Origin: Streptacidiphilus anmyonensis
GTDB lineage: Bacteria; Actinomycetota; Actinomycetes; Streptomycetales; Streptomycetaceae
Direction: 5' to 3'
Assembly: GCF_000787855.1 (NCBI RefSeq)
Contig: NZ_BBPQ01000017.1
Span: forward strand, 21,159-75,124
DNA: 53,966 bases
Shown: one piece after another, positions 44,249 to 51,600 of the stretch
Layout: each line of letters starts with the position of its first letter
Position numbering within the stretch: position 1 is the first letter of the stretch
Program-made: the position numbers and the translations under genes
The notes under the pieces: generated by a model
Databases searched by the model: none
What the model was told of the DNA's origin: nothing
The model's input: only the letters and a program-made list of their open reading frames with translations

Positions 44249-45889
44249 ATGGGCGCCGAGGGCCTGCGGATCGAAGCCCGCGGACTCGCCGTCCGGCTGC
44301 GGGACGGCCGGGAGCTGCTGAGCGGCGTGGACGTCGAGGTGCCGCCGGGGGCGATGCTGGCCGTCGCCGGGCCGAGCGGGGCGGGGAAGACCACGCTGCT
44401 GGAGGAGTTGGCTGCCGGGCACCCGGCCGGCACGATCGGCTTCGTCCCCCAGGACGACATCGTGCATCTGGACCTGACGCTCTCGCGGACGCTCGGTTAC
44501 GCGGCCAGGCTGCGCCTGCCGGCCGGGAGTTCGCGCGACGAGGTGGCCTCGGCCGTCGCGCGGGTGCTGGCCGCTCTGGGGCTGGGGGAGTTGGCGGGGC
44601 GGCGGGTCGGGGCGCTCTCGGGCGGCGAGCGCAAGCGGGCCAGCATCGCGGTCGAGCTGCTGACGCGGCCGCGCGCCCTCTTCCTGGACGAGCCGACCTC
44701 GGGCCTGGACCCGGCGGCCGGCGCCCGACTGCTCGGAGTGCTGCGGGCGTTGGCGGAGTCCGGCACGACGGTCGTGCTCACCACGCACAACCCCTCGGAC
44801 CTCGCCCACGCCGACGAGGTGGCGTTCCTCGCGGGCGGGCGACTGCTGTTCCAGGGCCCGCCCGAGGGGCTCTGCGCGGCGTTCGGCGTCGCGACCGTCG
44901 AGGAGGTCTACGGCGTCGATCCGGCGACCGCGCCGATCCCCTCCACCCCCTCCACGGCGTCGAAGTCAGCTCCGCGGAGCGTGGCCGACGCGCCCGAAGC
45001 CACGACGGTCCGCACGAGGACGTCCACGACACCCGTCACGGCGACGGCACCGCCGGTCGGCGCGCTGCGCCAGTGGTGGCTGCTGACGCAGCGCGCCGCG
45101 GCCATCCTCACCCGCAACCGCCTCTCCGCCGCCGTGGTCGTGGGATCCCCGGTCATGATCGCCGCGATGTTCGCGATGCTCTTCCGGCCGCACGCCTTCA
45201 CGCCGGGCTCGGACAACCCCGGCAGCTCCGCGATGATCATGTTCTGGATCGCCTTCGGCGCCTTCTTCTTCGGCCTCACCTACGGGCTCCTGCAGATCTG
45301 CACGGAACTGCCGATCGTGCGCCGCGAGCGCCGCACCGTGCTGCGCCTCGGGCCCTACCTGGCCTCGAAGATCACGCTGCTGCTCCCCGTCCTCGCCGCC
45401 GCCGACGCGCTGCTGCTGCTCGTCCTGCGCGTCACGGACCGGCTGCCCGGCGCGGCCGCGAGCGTCTACGGCTCCCTGTTCGTCACCACGCTGCTGGCCT
45501 CCGCCGCCGCGCTGACGCTCGGCCTGCTCGCCTCGGCCGCCGTCTCCGACCCCGGCCAGGCCACGCTGATGCTGCCGCTGCTCTGCTTCCCGCAGGTGCT
45601 CTTCTCCGGCGCCTTCGTGCCGGTCCCGCAGATGGGCGCGGTCGGCTCGGCCCTGAGCTGGGCGATGACGAACCGGTGGGCGTACGAGGCGCTGGGACGC
45701 GGCATCGGCCTCGACGCCCTCTGGGCCCGCGGCTCCTCGCCGCTCGGCCTGCCGCTGCTCGCCTCCTACGGCCGGACCTTCGCCGGCTCGGCCGTCGAGG
45801 GCTGGGTCTGGCTCGGCGGCTACGCCGTGCTCTTCCTCGCCGGGGCGTGGCTCGTCCTGGCGCGCAAGTGCCGCCGTACGCACCGGTAG
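44249..45889 (+). CDS. ABCG-type ABC transporter, fused ATPase-permease
   Basis: A 546-residue half-transporter from ATG 44249 after GGGAGAAGG. The ATPase half (about 1-235) has Walker A GPSGAGKT, signature LSGGERKRASIAVELL, Walker B ALFLDEPTSGLDPAAG and the H-loop TTHNPSD. A Thr/Ser linker (about 245-280) precedes the permease half of about six helices (AIFWIAFGAFFFGLTYGLLQ-like MIMFWIAFGAFFFGLTYGLL, LASAAALTLGLLASAAV). This order, ATPase first, is that of the ABCG/White family. It probably exports lipids or drugs as a dimer. No substrate-binding or regulator gene is beside it; the next gene is a methyltransferase. Confidence 0.88.
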   Translation: MGAEGLRIEARGLAVRLRDGRELLSGVDVEVPPGAMLAVAGPSGAGKTTLLEELAAGHPAGTIGFVPQDDIVHLDLTLSRTLGYAARLRLPAGSSRDEVASAVARVLAALGLGELAGRRVGALSGGERKRASIAVELLTRPRALFLDEPTSGLDPAAGARLLGVLRALAESGTTVVLTTHNPSDLAHADEVAFLAGGRLLFQGPPEGLCAAFGVATVEEVYGVDPATAPIPSTPSTASKSAPRSVADAPEATTVRTRTSTTPVTATAPPVGALRQWWLLTQRAAAILTRNRLSAAVVVGSPVMIAAMFAMLFRPHAFTPGSDNPGSSAMIMFWIAFGAFFFGLTYGLLQICTELPIVRRERRTVLRLGPYLASKITLLLPVLAAADALLLLVLRVTDRLPGAAASVYGSLFVTTLLASAAALTLGLLASAAVSDPGQATLMLPLLCFPQVLFSGAFVPVPQMGAVGSALSWAMTNRWAYEALGRGIGLDALWARGSSPLGLPLLASYGRTFAGSAVEGWVWLGGYAVLFLAGAWLVLARKCRRTHR

Positions 45890-45953
45890 AGACCGGGGGA
45901 CGACGACCTCAAGGCCGGGAACCGCGGATGATCGCGCACGCGTCCCTCGCACC

Positions 45954-46688
45954 ATGACTTCTGACGAACAGCCGACGAGGGTCAGCGTCTACGACAGCTT
46001 CGCCGAGGGGTACACGGCCGAGAACGAAGCCAATCTCGTCAACGGCTACTACCAGCGGCCCGCGATGCTGGCCCTGGCGGGAGACGTGTCCGGCCGCCGG
46101 ATCCTCGACGCCGGCTGTGGCTCGGGCCCGCTGTTCGCCTCGCTGCGCGAGCGCGGCGCCCTCATGAGCGGTTTCGACGCGAGTGCCGGGATGCTGGAGC
46201 TGGCCCGGCGTCGGCTCGGCGACGACGCGGACCTGCGCCTGGCCGATCTGGGCGGCCCGCTTCCCTACCCGGACGACACGTTCGACGACGTCGTCGCGGC
46301 CCTGGTGCTGCACTACCTGGAGGACTGGGGGCCGGCGCTCGCCGAACTGCGGCGCGTGCTGAGGCCCGGTGGTCGGCTGCTCGTCTCGGTGGACCACCCC
46401 TTCGCCATGCACCTGATGCACCGCCAGGCCGGCCGTGAGGCCGACTACCCGTACTTCGGCACCACCAACTGGGTCGAGGAGTGGAGCTTCGGCGGCCAGA
46501 GCGGGATGGTGAGCATCTGGCACCGGCCGCTGCACGCCATGTCCGAGGCCTTCACCGCGGCCGGCTTCCGGATCACGGGCATCAGCGAGCCCGAACCCGA
46601 CCCCGCCGCGCGCGAGGTGTTCCCCGAGGAGCTCGCGGCGAAGCCGCGCTTCCTGTGCTTCCTCTTCTTCGTGCTGCAGGCCCCCTGA
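45954..46688 (+). CDS. Class I SAM-dependent methyltransferase
   Basis: A 244-residue protein from ATG 45954. SAM motif I is ILDAGCGSGPLFASLRERGA, with motif II around DADLRLADLGGPLPYPDDTF and motif III VLRPGGRLLVSVDHPF. This is the methyltransf_11-type domain. The substrate is unknown, and the C-terminal half (WVEEWSFGGQSGMVSIWHRP) is the substrate-side part. It follows the transporter by 64 bases in the same direction and could be cotranscribed. Confidence 0.86.
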   Translation: MTSDEQPTRVSVYDSFAEGYTAENEANLVNGYYQRPAMLALAGDVSGRRILDAGCGSGPLFASLRERGALMSGFDASAGMLELARRRLGDDADLRLADLGGPLPYPDDTFDDVVAALVLHYLEDWGPALAELRRVLRPGGRLLVSVDHPFAMHLMHRQAGREADYPYFGTTNWVEEWSFGGQSGMVSIWHRPLHAMSEAFTAAGFRITGISEPEPDPAAREVFPEELAAKPRFLCFLFFVLQAP

Positions 46689-46695
46689 CGGGGCC
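46679..46695. terminator. Short hairpin between convergent genes
   Basis: GGCCCC-CTGAC-GGGGCC, a perfect 6-base stem, lies between the methyltransferase stop and the hydrolase stop. It is a weak terminator candidate. Confidence 0.45.
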
Positions 46696-47418
46696 CTAGG
46701 AGCGGGTGGCGGCGGAGCGCAGCAGGTGGTCCGCCAGGTCACGGGGGCGGCTGAGTGCGGCGAGGTGGCCGCCGGGGATCTCCTCGACCTCCAGCCCGAG
46801 GCGTTCGCGCACCACGCGGCGCTGGAACTCCAGCGGGAAGAAGCGGTCGTCGCGCCCCTGGAGGAAGCGGGTCGGCACGTCCGGCCACTCCTTCAGCGGC
46901 CAGGGCTGCTCGAACAGCGCGGCGGGCGGCGCGGAGGCCCCGACGGACAGGGCCTCCTGCGTCACCTCCGGGGGGACGTCGTGGAAGAAGTCGACGCGCA
47001 GGTCGAAGGCGGGGACCGCGCCGCGGCCGGTGGCGGCCGCGTACGCGGACCGGGCCTCGGCCTGGCCGATGTTCTCCCACCACTGCCCCGCGGTCTCCCC
47101 GGGGACCGGGACCATCGCGTTCAGCAGCACCAGCTCGGAGACCGGCACGGGCAGCCGCTCGCAGACCAGGGGCGCGGAGAAACCCGCGAGCGACTGGGCG
47201 ACCAGGACCAGCGGCGTGGAGGCGCGTTCGCCGCCCTCCTCGAAAGCAGCCGTCACCGCCGCGACGACGGCGTCGGCGAGCTCGTCGAGCCCGGCGGAGG
47301 GCTCGTCCGGCAGGTCCATGGTGATCGCGTCGTGGCCGCGCGCCCGCAGCTCGGGCACGAGCCGGTGCCAGAACCAGGCGCGGCCGTCCGCGCCGGGAAC
47401 GAGCGTGAAGGTCGCCAT
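46696..47418 (-). CDS. Alpha/beta hydrolase
   Basis: A 240-residue alpha/beta hydrolase. I used ATG 47418: GGGAGG then sits 9 bases upstream, whereas an ATG three codons earlier abuts it. The nucleophile elbow is VAQSLAGFSAPLV (A-Q-S-L-A-G, an unusual Gly-less variant of GxSxG); the acid is likely in RFLQGRDDRFFP and the His in IPGGHLAALSRP. The first strand is FTLVPGADGRAWFW, which resembles pyrethroid-hydrolase-like and salicylate-esterase-type members. Substrate unknown. Confidence 0.83.
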   Translation of the reverse strand: MATFTLVPGADGRAWFWHRLVPELRARGHDAITMDLPDEPSAGLDELADAVVAAVTAAFEEGGERASTPLVLVAQSLAGFSAPLVCERLPVPVSELVLLNAMVPVPGETAGQWWENIGQAEARSAYAAATGRGAVPAFDLRVDFFHDVPPEVTQEALSVGASAPPAALFEQPWPLKEWPDVPTRFLQGRDDRFFPLEFQRRVVRERLGLEVEEIPGGHLAALSRPRDLADHLLRSAATRS

Positions 47419-47488
47419 CGTCCTCATCCTCCCGTCGGTGAGCCGCTTCCGGGAGGGACGCTACCCGCCGCCACTGACAAGGCCCGGC

Positions 47489-48520
47489 TCATCGCGTGAC
47501 GACCCGCCGCAGCCAGCGGAGCCGGGCCTCGCGGGCGGCCTGACTGAGGCTCGCCTGCGGGGCGACGGTGTCGAAGCCGTGGAAGGCGCCGGGCCACACG
47601 TGCAGTTCCGCCTCCCCGCCCGCGCGCCACAGCGCGTCGGCGTAGGCGACGACCTCGTCCCTGAAGGTCTCGGCCGAGCCGACCTCGAGGTAGGCGGGCG
47701 GCAGACCGGCCAGATCGGTGGCGCGGGCCGGGGCGACGTACGGTGACACGTCGGGCGCGCCGTGACGCTCGCCCAGCAGGGCCTGCCACGCGGTCGCGTT
47801 CGAGGCGCGGTCCCAGGGGTCGACGCCGGCCATCTGGCGGGCGGAGAAGCTGTCGTTGCGGTCGTCCAGCATCGGGCTCAGCAGCAGCTGGCCGATCGCG
47901 GGCGGCCCGCCGCGGTCGCGGGTCAGCAGCGCGAGCGCGGCCGCGAGTCCGCCGCCCGCGCTCTTGCCGCCGAGCACGATGCGCTCCGGATCGAGCCCCA
48001 GCCCGTCCGCGTGCCCCGCCGCCCAGAGCAGCCCCGCGAGGCAGTCCTCCACCGGCTCCAGGTACCGGGCCGCGGGCGCGAGTCGGTACTCGACGGAGAG
48101 CACGGCGAGCCCGAGCGGGAGCGCCCACTCCCGCAGCACCCGCGGCAGCACCGACCAGGCGTTGCCGGAGACCATCCCACCGCCGTGCAGGTAGTACAGC
48201 AGCGGCAGCGGTCCGGTGACCCCGGCGGGCCGCGCGCTCACGAGCGTCAGCCCGGCGCCGTCGCCGCCGACGTGCGGTACGCCCGGCACGCGCGGCGCAC
48301 CCGGCACCCGGGACCCACCCGGCACGCGCGGCACGTGCAACTCCTCGACGTCGAACAGCCCGTCGGCCCGCAGCTCGCGCACGGTCGGCCGGGGCCGTGT
48401 CGCCGCGTCCCGGGCCTGCCAGTCCGCCAGCCCCTCCGGGGTGAGCGACTCCGGCACGCCCAGGGCCGCCAGCACGGCCCCCAACTCCGGGTCGAAGGGC
48501 GGGACCGCACCGAAACGCAC
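47489..48520 (-). CDS. Hormone-sensitive-lipase-type alpha/beta hydrolase
   Basis: A 343-residue esterase of the HSL family from GTG 48520, with GGGAG 8 bases upstream. The oxyanion loop is YYLHGGGMVSG, the nucleophile Ser is in GGKSAGGGLAAALAL, and the His is in WPGAFHGFDTVAP; EVGSAETFRDEVV carries the acid. A Pro-rich insert at residues 65-82 comes from three 18-base repeats and lies before the HGGG strand, so it probably forms a surface loop. It is transcribed in tandem with the MFS exporter upstream (minus strand, 121 bases). Confidence 0.86.
   Translation of the reverse strand: MRFGAVPPFDPELGAVLAALGVPESLTPEGLADWQARDAATRPRPTVRELRADGLFDVEELHVPRVPGGSRVPGAPRVPGVPHVGGDGAGLTLVSARPAGVTGPLPLLYYLHGGGMVSGNAWSVLPRVLREWALPLGLAVLSVEYRLAPAARYLEPVEDCLAGLLWAAGHADGLGLDPERIVLGGKSAGGGLAAALALLTRDRGGPPAIGQLLLSPMLDDRNDSFSARQMAGVDPWDRASNATAWQALLGERHGAPDVSPYVAPARATDLAGLPPAYLEVGSAETFRDEVVAYADALWRAGGEAELHVWPGAFHGFDTVAPQASLSQAAREARLRWLRRVVTR
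48275..48328 (-). repeat. 18-bp tandem repeat encoding RVPG-X-X units
   Basis: Three in-frame 18-base units encode RVPGGS, RVPGAP and RVPGVP in the hydrolase (residues 65-82). The repeat probably expanded by slippage. Confidence 0.75.
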
Positions 48521-48612
48521 GCGAGGACTCCCGTTCGGCCGAGGGACGCCCGGCGGGCGTCCCGACCCGCCCAGCCTGCCATCGACCGGCGGCGGTCGGC
48601 ACCGTCAGCGGT

Positions 48613-48669
48613 CGGGGCGTGCTCAGCCGGCCGGGGCGTGCTCAGCCGACCGGGATGTGCTCAGTCCGA
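48613..48669. repeat. 19-bp tandem repeat over MFS stop codon
   Basis: CGGGGCGTGCTCAGCCGGC, CGGGGCGTGCTCAGCCGAC and CGGGATGTGCTCAGTCCGA lie head to tail at 48613, 48632 and 48651. The stop codon of the MFS gene (48642-48644 on the minus strand) falls in the middle unit. Confidence 0.8.
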
Positions 48670-50045
48670 CGGGGCGGGGCCTCGCGCGGCAGCAGCCAGG
48701 CCGCGCCGAGGCCGACCAGGCCGATCAGGGCCAGCGCGAGCATCGCCGCGGCGTAGCCGTTCTTGGTCAGTTCGGAGACCAGGATCGTGCCCGCGATGGC
48801 CGTGCCGAGCGAGGAGCCGAGGTTGGAGACGCTGCGGGAGAGCCCCGAGATCTCGCCCTGTTGGCTGTCGGGGAAGCTGGACTGCACGACGTTCACCGAG
48901 GGCGTCAGCATCCCGCCGAGGCCGAGCCCGACCAGCAGCAGGCCGGGGGTGAACGCCCAGACGTCGTTGAACGCGCGGACCAGGGTGAGCAGCAGCACGA
49001 TGCCGGCGACGGTGACGACGAACCCGGCCACGATCAGGGTGCGTTGGGCGAAGCGCTTGGCCAGGCGCTCGGCGGCGAGGGAGGAGACGAGCAGGCCGAG
49101 GGTGGCGGCGGTGAAGACGCCGCCGGTCGCGATGGCGCTGTAGCCGCGGACCACCTGGAGGTAGGCGCCGACGGTGAACGACGCGCCCATCAGCACCAGC
49201 CACTGGATGTTCTGCGTGACCATGCCCAGGTTGGAGACGCGGTTACGGAACAGGTCCATGGACAGCAGCGGCTCTCGTCCGGACCGCTCGCAGTACGTGA
49301 TCCAGCGGAAGAACCCGCCCAGCACCAGCGCGCCGGCGACCAGCAGGGAGATCATCAGCCAGGTGTTGTTGTCGGCGGCGAGGATCCCGGTCACCACCAG
49401 CACCAGCCCCAGCGCCGACAGGACCGCGCCGACGGTGTCGAACGACTGGGTCGGGTCGGCGGGCAGCGGGTCCTTCAAGTTCCGGGTGAGGAACACGATC
49501 ACCACGATGACCAGGACCTGGAAGCCGAAGTTGGCCCGCCAGCTGATCGCCGTGGTCAGCAGTCCGCCGATGAGCGGTCCCGCGGCCGCGCCGATGCCGC
49601 CGAGCGCCATGATGGCACCGAAGGCCCTGGCCCGGTTGGTGGTCCCGGTGAACAGCAATGTGGTCAGGATGTAGACCGGGGGGATCAGCAGCGCGGTGCC
49701 GACGCCCTCCAGGATCGAGTTGCCGAGGATCAGCACACCGAGCCCGGGAGCGGCGGCGCTGAGTACGGCCCCGATCCCGTAGGTCGTCAGACCGATCATC
49801 AGGCAGCGCTTGCGGCCGTAGCGGTTGGTGAGCTTCCCGCCCGGGATCATCAGCGCGGCCATCACCAGAAGGAAGACGGTGATGGCGACCTGGACGCCCT
49901 GCGCGGTGGTGTGCAGGTCGGTGCTGATGTCGTTGATCATCACGTTCATGCTGGACCCGGCGAAGCTGCAGATGAACTGCGCCAGGGCCAGCGGGATCAG
50001 CACGCGCCGTCCGGCCGCCGTCGGCAGGGTCAGGGTGTCGGTCAT
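48642..50045 (-). CDS. DHA2-type MFS exporter
   Basis: A 467-residue exporter from ATG 50045 with GAGAGGG upstream. It has the first-helix pattern LALAQFICSFAGSSMNVMIN, motif A GGKLTNRYGRKRCLMIG, and motif C GALLIPPVYI-like and GGIGAAAGPLIGGLLTTAIS sequences. Fourteen hydrophobic segments are predictable, the count of DHA2. Proton-driven export of hydrophobic drugs is expected. The substrate and regulator are not evident. It is the second such exporter in the window; the two share no obvious close similarity beyond motifs. Confidence 0.88.
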   Translation of the reverse strand: MTDTLTLPTAAGRRVLIPLALAQFICSFAGSSMNVMINDISTDLHTTAQGVQVAITVFLLVMAALMIPGGKLTNRYGRKRCLMIGLTTYGIGAVLSAAAPGLGVLILGNSILEGVGTALLIPPVYILTTLLFTGTTNRARAFGAIMALGGIGAAAGPLIGGLLTTAISWRANFGFQVLVIVVIVFLTRNLKDPLPADPTQSFDTVGAVLSALGLVLVVTGILAADNNTWLMISLLVAGALVLGGFFRWITYCERSGREPLLSMDLFRNRVSNLGMVTQNIQWLVLMGASFTVGAYLQVVRGYSAIATGGVFTAATLGLLVSSLAAERLAKRFAQRTLIVAGFVVTVAGIVLLLTLVRAFNDVWAFTPGLLLVGLGLGGMLTPSVNVVQSSFPDSQQGEISGLSRSVSNLGSSLGTAIAGTILVSELTKNGYAAAMLALALIGLVGLGAAWLLPREAPPRRTEHIPVG

Positions 50046-50227
50046 CGTCGCCCTCTCCGTCCGAAACCGCCCGCGCTGCCACCGTAAGGAGGGCGGCCCC
50101 GGCGCGAATCACCCCGGGTGGGTGAGAGCGGCCACAACCGGCCGTGAACCGGCCGCCGCCGACGGCCGGTTCACCTGCGCGGGGTGATTCGAGGCCCACC
50201 GCGGCAGGCGATCATGAAGGGACTGGG

Positions 50228-50272
50228 CTTTCGCACCCTGGGCCTTCGAACCCTGGGCCTTCGAACCCTGGG
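50228..50272. repeat. Three tandem 15-bp repeats in leader of membrane gene
   Basis: CTTTCGCACCCTGGG, CCTTCGAACCCTGGG and CCTTCGAACCCTGGG (50228, 50243, 50258) lie 35 bases before the GTG of the membrane protein gene. Two units carry the palindrome TTCGAA. They may be an operator array or slippage. Confidence 0.75.
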
Positions 50273-50306
50273 AAAGAGACCGGGCCGTTGGAAGAGGAGG
50301 GCGCCC

Positions 50307-50840
50307 GTGACAGCCTCCGAACCGCCCCGAAGCCCCTCCGCCCGCGGCCTGCCGGAGTCGGTGCCCGGTGCGGACCGGGGCCGTACGGACTACGCCGGCG
50401 CGGTCTACGGCTCGCTGCTCGCCGCATCCGTGATCGCCGCGTCCGACGTCAAGGGACCCCACGCACGGCTGTCGATCATCGTGCTGCTGGTCGTCACCGG
50501 ACTGGTGTTCTGGCTCGCCCACGTCTACGCCCACGTGGCGGGCGAGCGGGAGGCCGGGAAGACGGTCAGCTGGCAGCAGGCCCGCAGGATCGGGCGGCAC
50601 GAGTGGTCCATCGTCGAGGCCGCGGTCCTGCCGGCCCTGGCGGTGCTGGTCAGCCCCTGGCTGGGGAAGGCCGACGAGGCATGGTTGGCCCTCGGTGTCG
50701 CGATCACCCAGCAGGTGGTCTGGGCGACGCTCGGGGCCCGCCGGGCCGGGGCGTCGAAGCAGCAGATCGCGGTCGAGGCCGCGGTCAACCTCGCCCTCGG
50801 GCTGCTGATCGTGGTGGCCAAGGTCGCCGTGGGCCACTGA
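50307..50840 (+). CDS. Small integral membrane protein (177 aa)
   Basis: GTG 50307 has GAGGAGGG just upstream. After a 38-residue polar start there are four helices: about 39-50 (a weak one, YAGAVYGSLLAASVI), 60-80 (LSIIVLLVVTGLVFWLAHVY), 110-125 (VEAAVLPALAVLVSPWLG) and 145-177 (VAVNLALGLLIVVAKVAVGH-like). The HVYAHVAGEREAGKTVSW motif between helices 2 and 3 recalls a widespread actinobacterial family of unknown function. Followed by a strong terminator. Confidence 0.72.
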   Translation: MTASEPPRSPSARGLPESVPGADRGRTDYAGAVYGSLLAASVIAASDVKGPHARLSIIVLLVVTGLVFWLAHVYAHVAGEREAGKTVSWQQARRIGRHEWSIVEAAVLPALAVLVSPWLGKADEAWLALGVAITQQVVWATLGARRAGASKQQIAVEAAVNLALGLLIVVAKVAVGH

Positions 50841-50847
50841 GAAACCG

Positions 50848-50888
50848 AAGCCGGGTCGGGGCACCCAGGGGGTGCGCCGACCCGGCTT
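50848..50888. terminator. Bidirectional hairpin terminator
   Basis: AAGCCGGGTCGGGGCACCC (50848-50866) pairs with 50870-50888 with one mismatch in 19, around a 3-base loop AGG. It lies between convergent genes. Confidence 0.85.
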
Positions 50889-50902
50889 TCGGGTATCGGG
50901 CG

Positions 50903-51304
50903 TCAGGCTGCCAGGACGTGGTCCTTGGCGCTCTGGTACTCGGCCTCGGTGAGGTCGCCGTGCTGTCGCAGCTCCGCGAGCTGGGCGAGTTCCTCGGCCT
51001 GGCTCCTCGGCTTCGCGTCCGAGGTGGTGGCGGCTTCCTGGACGTAGGCCCGGAAGTCCTGTTCGGCCTGCTGGGACCGCATCATGTCGCGCTCGCCCAT
51101 GCCCTTGCCGCGTGCGATGAGGTAGACGAAGACGCCGAGGAACGGCAGGCACAGGACGAAGACCGACCAGCCGGCCTTCCCCCAGCCGCTCACGGAGTCG
51201 TCCCGGAACAGGTCCACGAAGACCCGGAACAGCAGGAAGAACCACATGATCCACAGGAAGACCCACATGGTCGTGAAGAACACATTGAGCAGCGGGTAGT
51301 TCAT
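50903..51304 (-). CDS. SHOCT-domain membrane protein with PLDc_N-like segment
   Basis: A 133-residue protein from ATG 51304, after GAGGAGAGG. Two membrane helices: about 8-30 (FFTTMWVFLWIMWFFLLFRV) and 43-65 (GWSVFVLCLPFLGVFVYLIA). The second, with the SVFVLCLPFLGVFVYLIARG pattern, is the PLDc_N-like (PF13396) region. The C-terminus LAQLAELRQHGDLTEAEYQS then AKDHVLAA is a SHOCT motif (short helical, oligomerisation or targeting). This architecture is common in Streptomyces and has no known function. The 296 bases upstream, to 51600, hold no gene I can support. Confidence 0.85.
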   Translation of the reverse strand: MNYPLLNVFFTTMWVFLWIMWFFLLFRVFVDLFRDDSVSGWGKAGWSVFVLCLPFLGVFVYLIARGKGMGERDMMRSQQAEQDFRAYVQEAATTSDAKPRSQAEELAQLAELRQHGDLTEAEYQSAKDHVLAA

Positions 51305-51600
51305 CGCCCTCTCCTCGCTCGGCGAACGGGTGCTGCCTCCACTTCCGCACGCCAAGCCGCCGCACGCACCACCCGTTCCGGGTGAATCCCGGCTCGACCG
51401 GCGTTCCGGCACGGGTGATGTCACCATGGTCCAGGGACCGGGTGAGCCGGAACGGGCGAGCCGGGTTCCCTTCCTCCGGCTGGGGCCGTTGGTCCCGGCC
51501 GCGGAGCCCATGAGGCCCTTCGAGGGCGGTGCGCGCACGACGAGACTCGTGGTGAAACGGTCGCGGACGTCCGTCCGCCCTGAGCCTGGCGGTGAGCACC

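Noticed and set aside
43042-45957. 971-codon plus-strand open frame
   Set aside because: It runs antisense to the aminotransferase and out of frame with the ABC transporter, which both have clear motifs.
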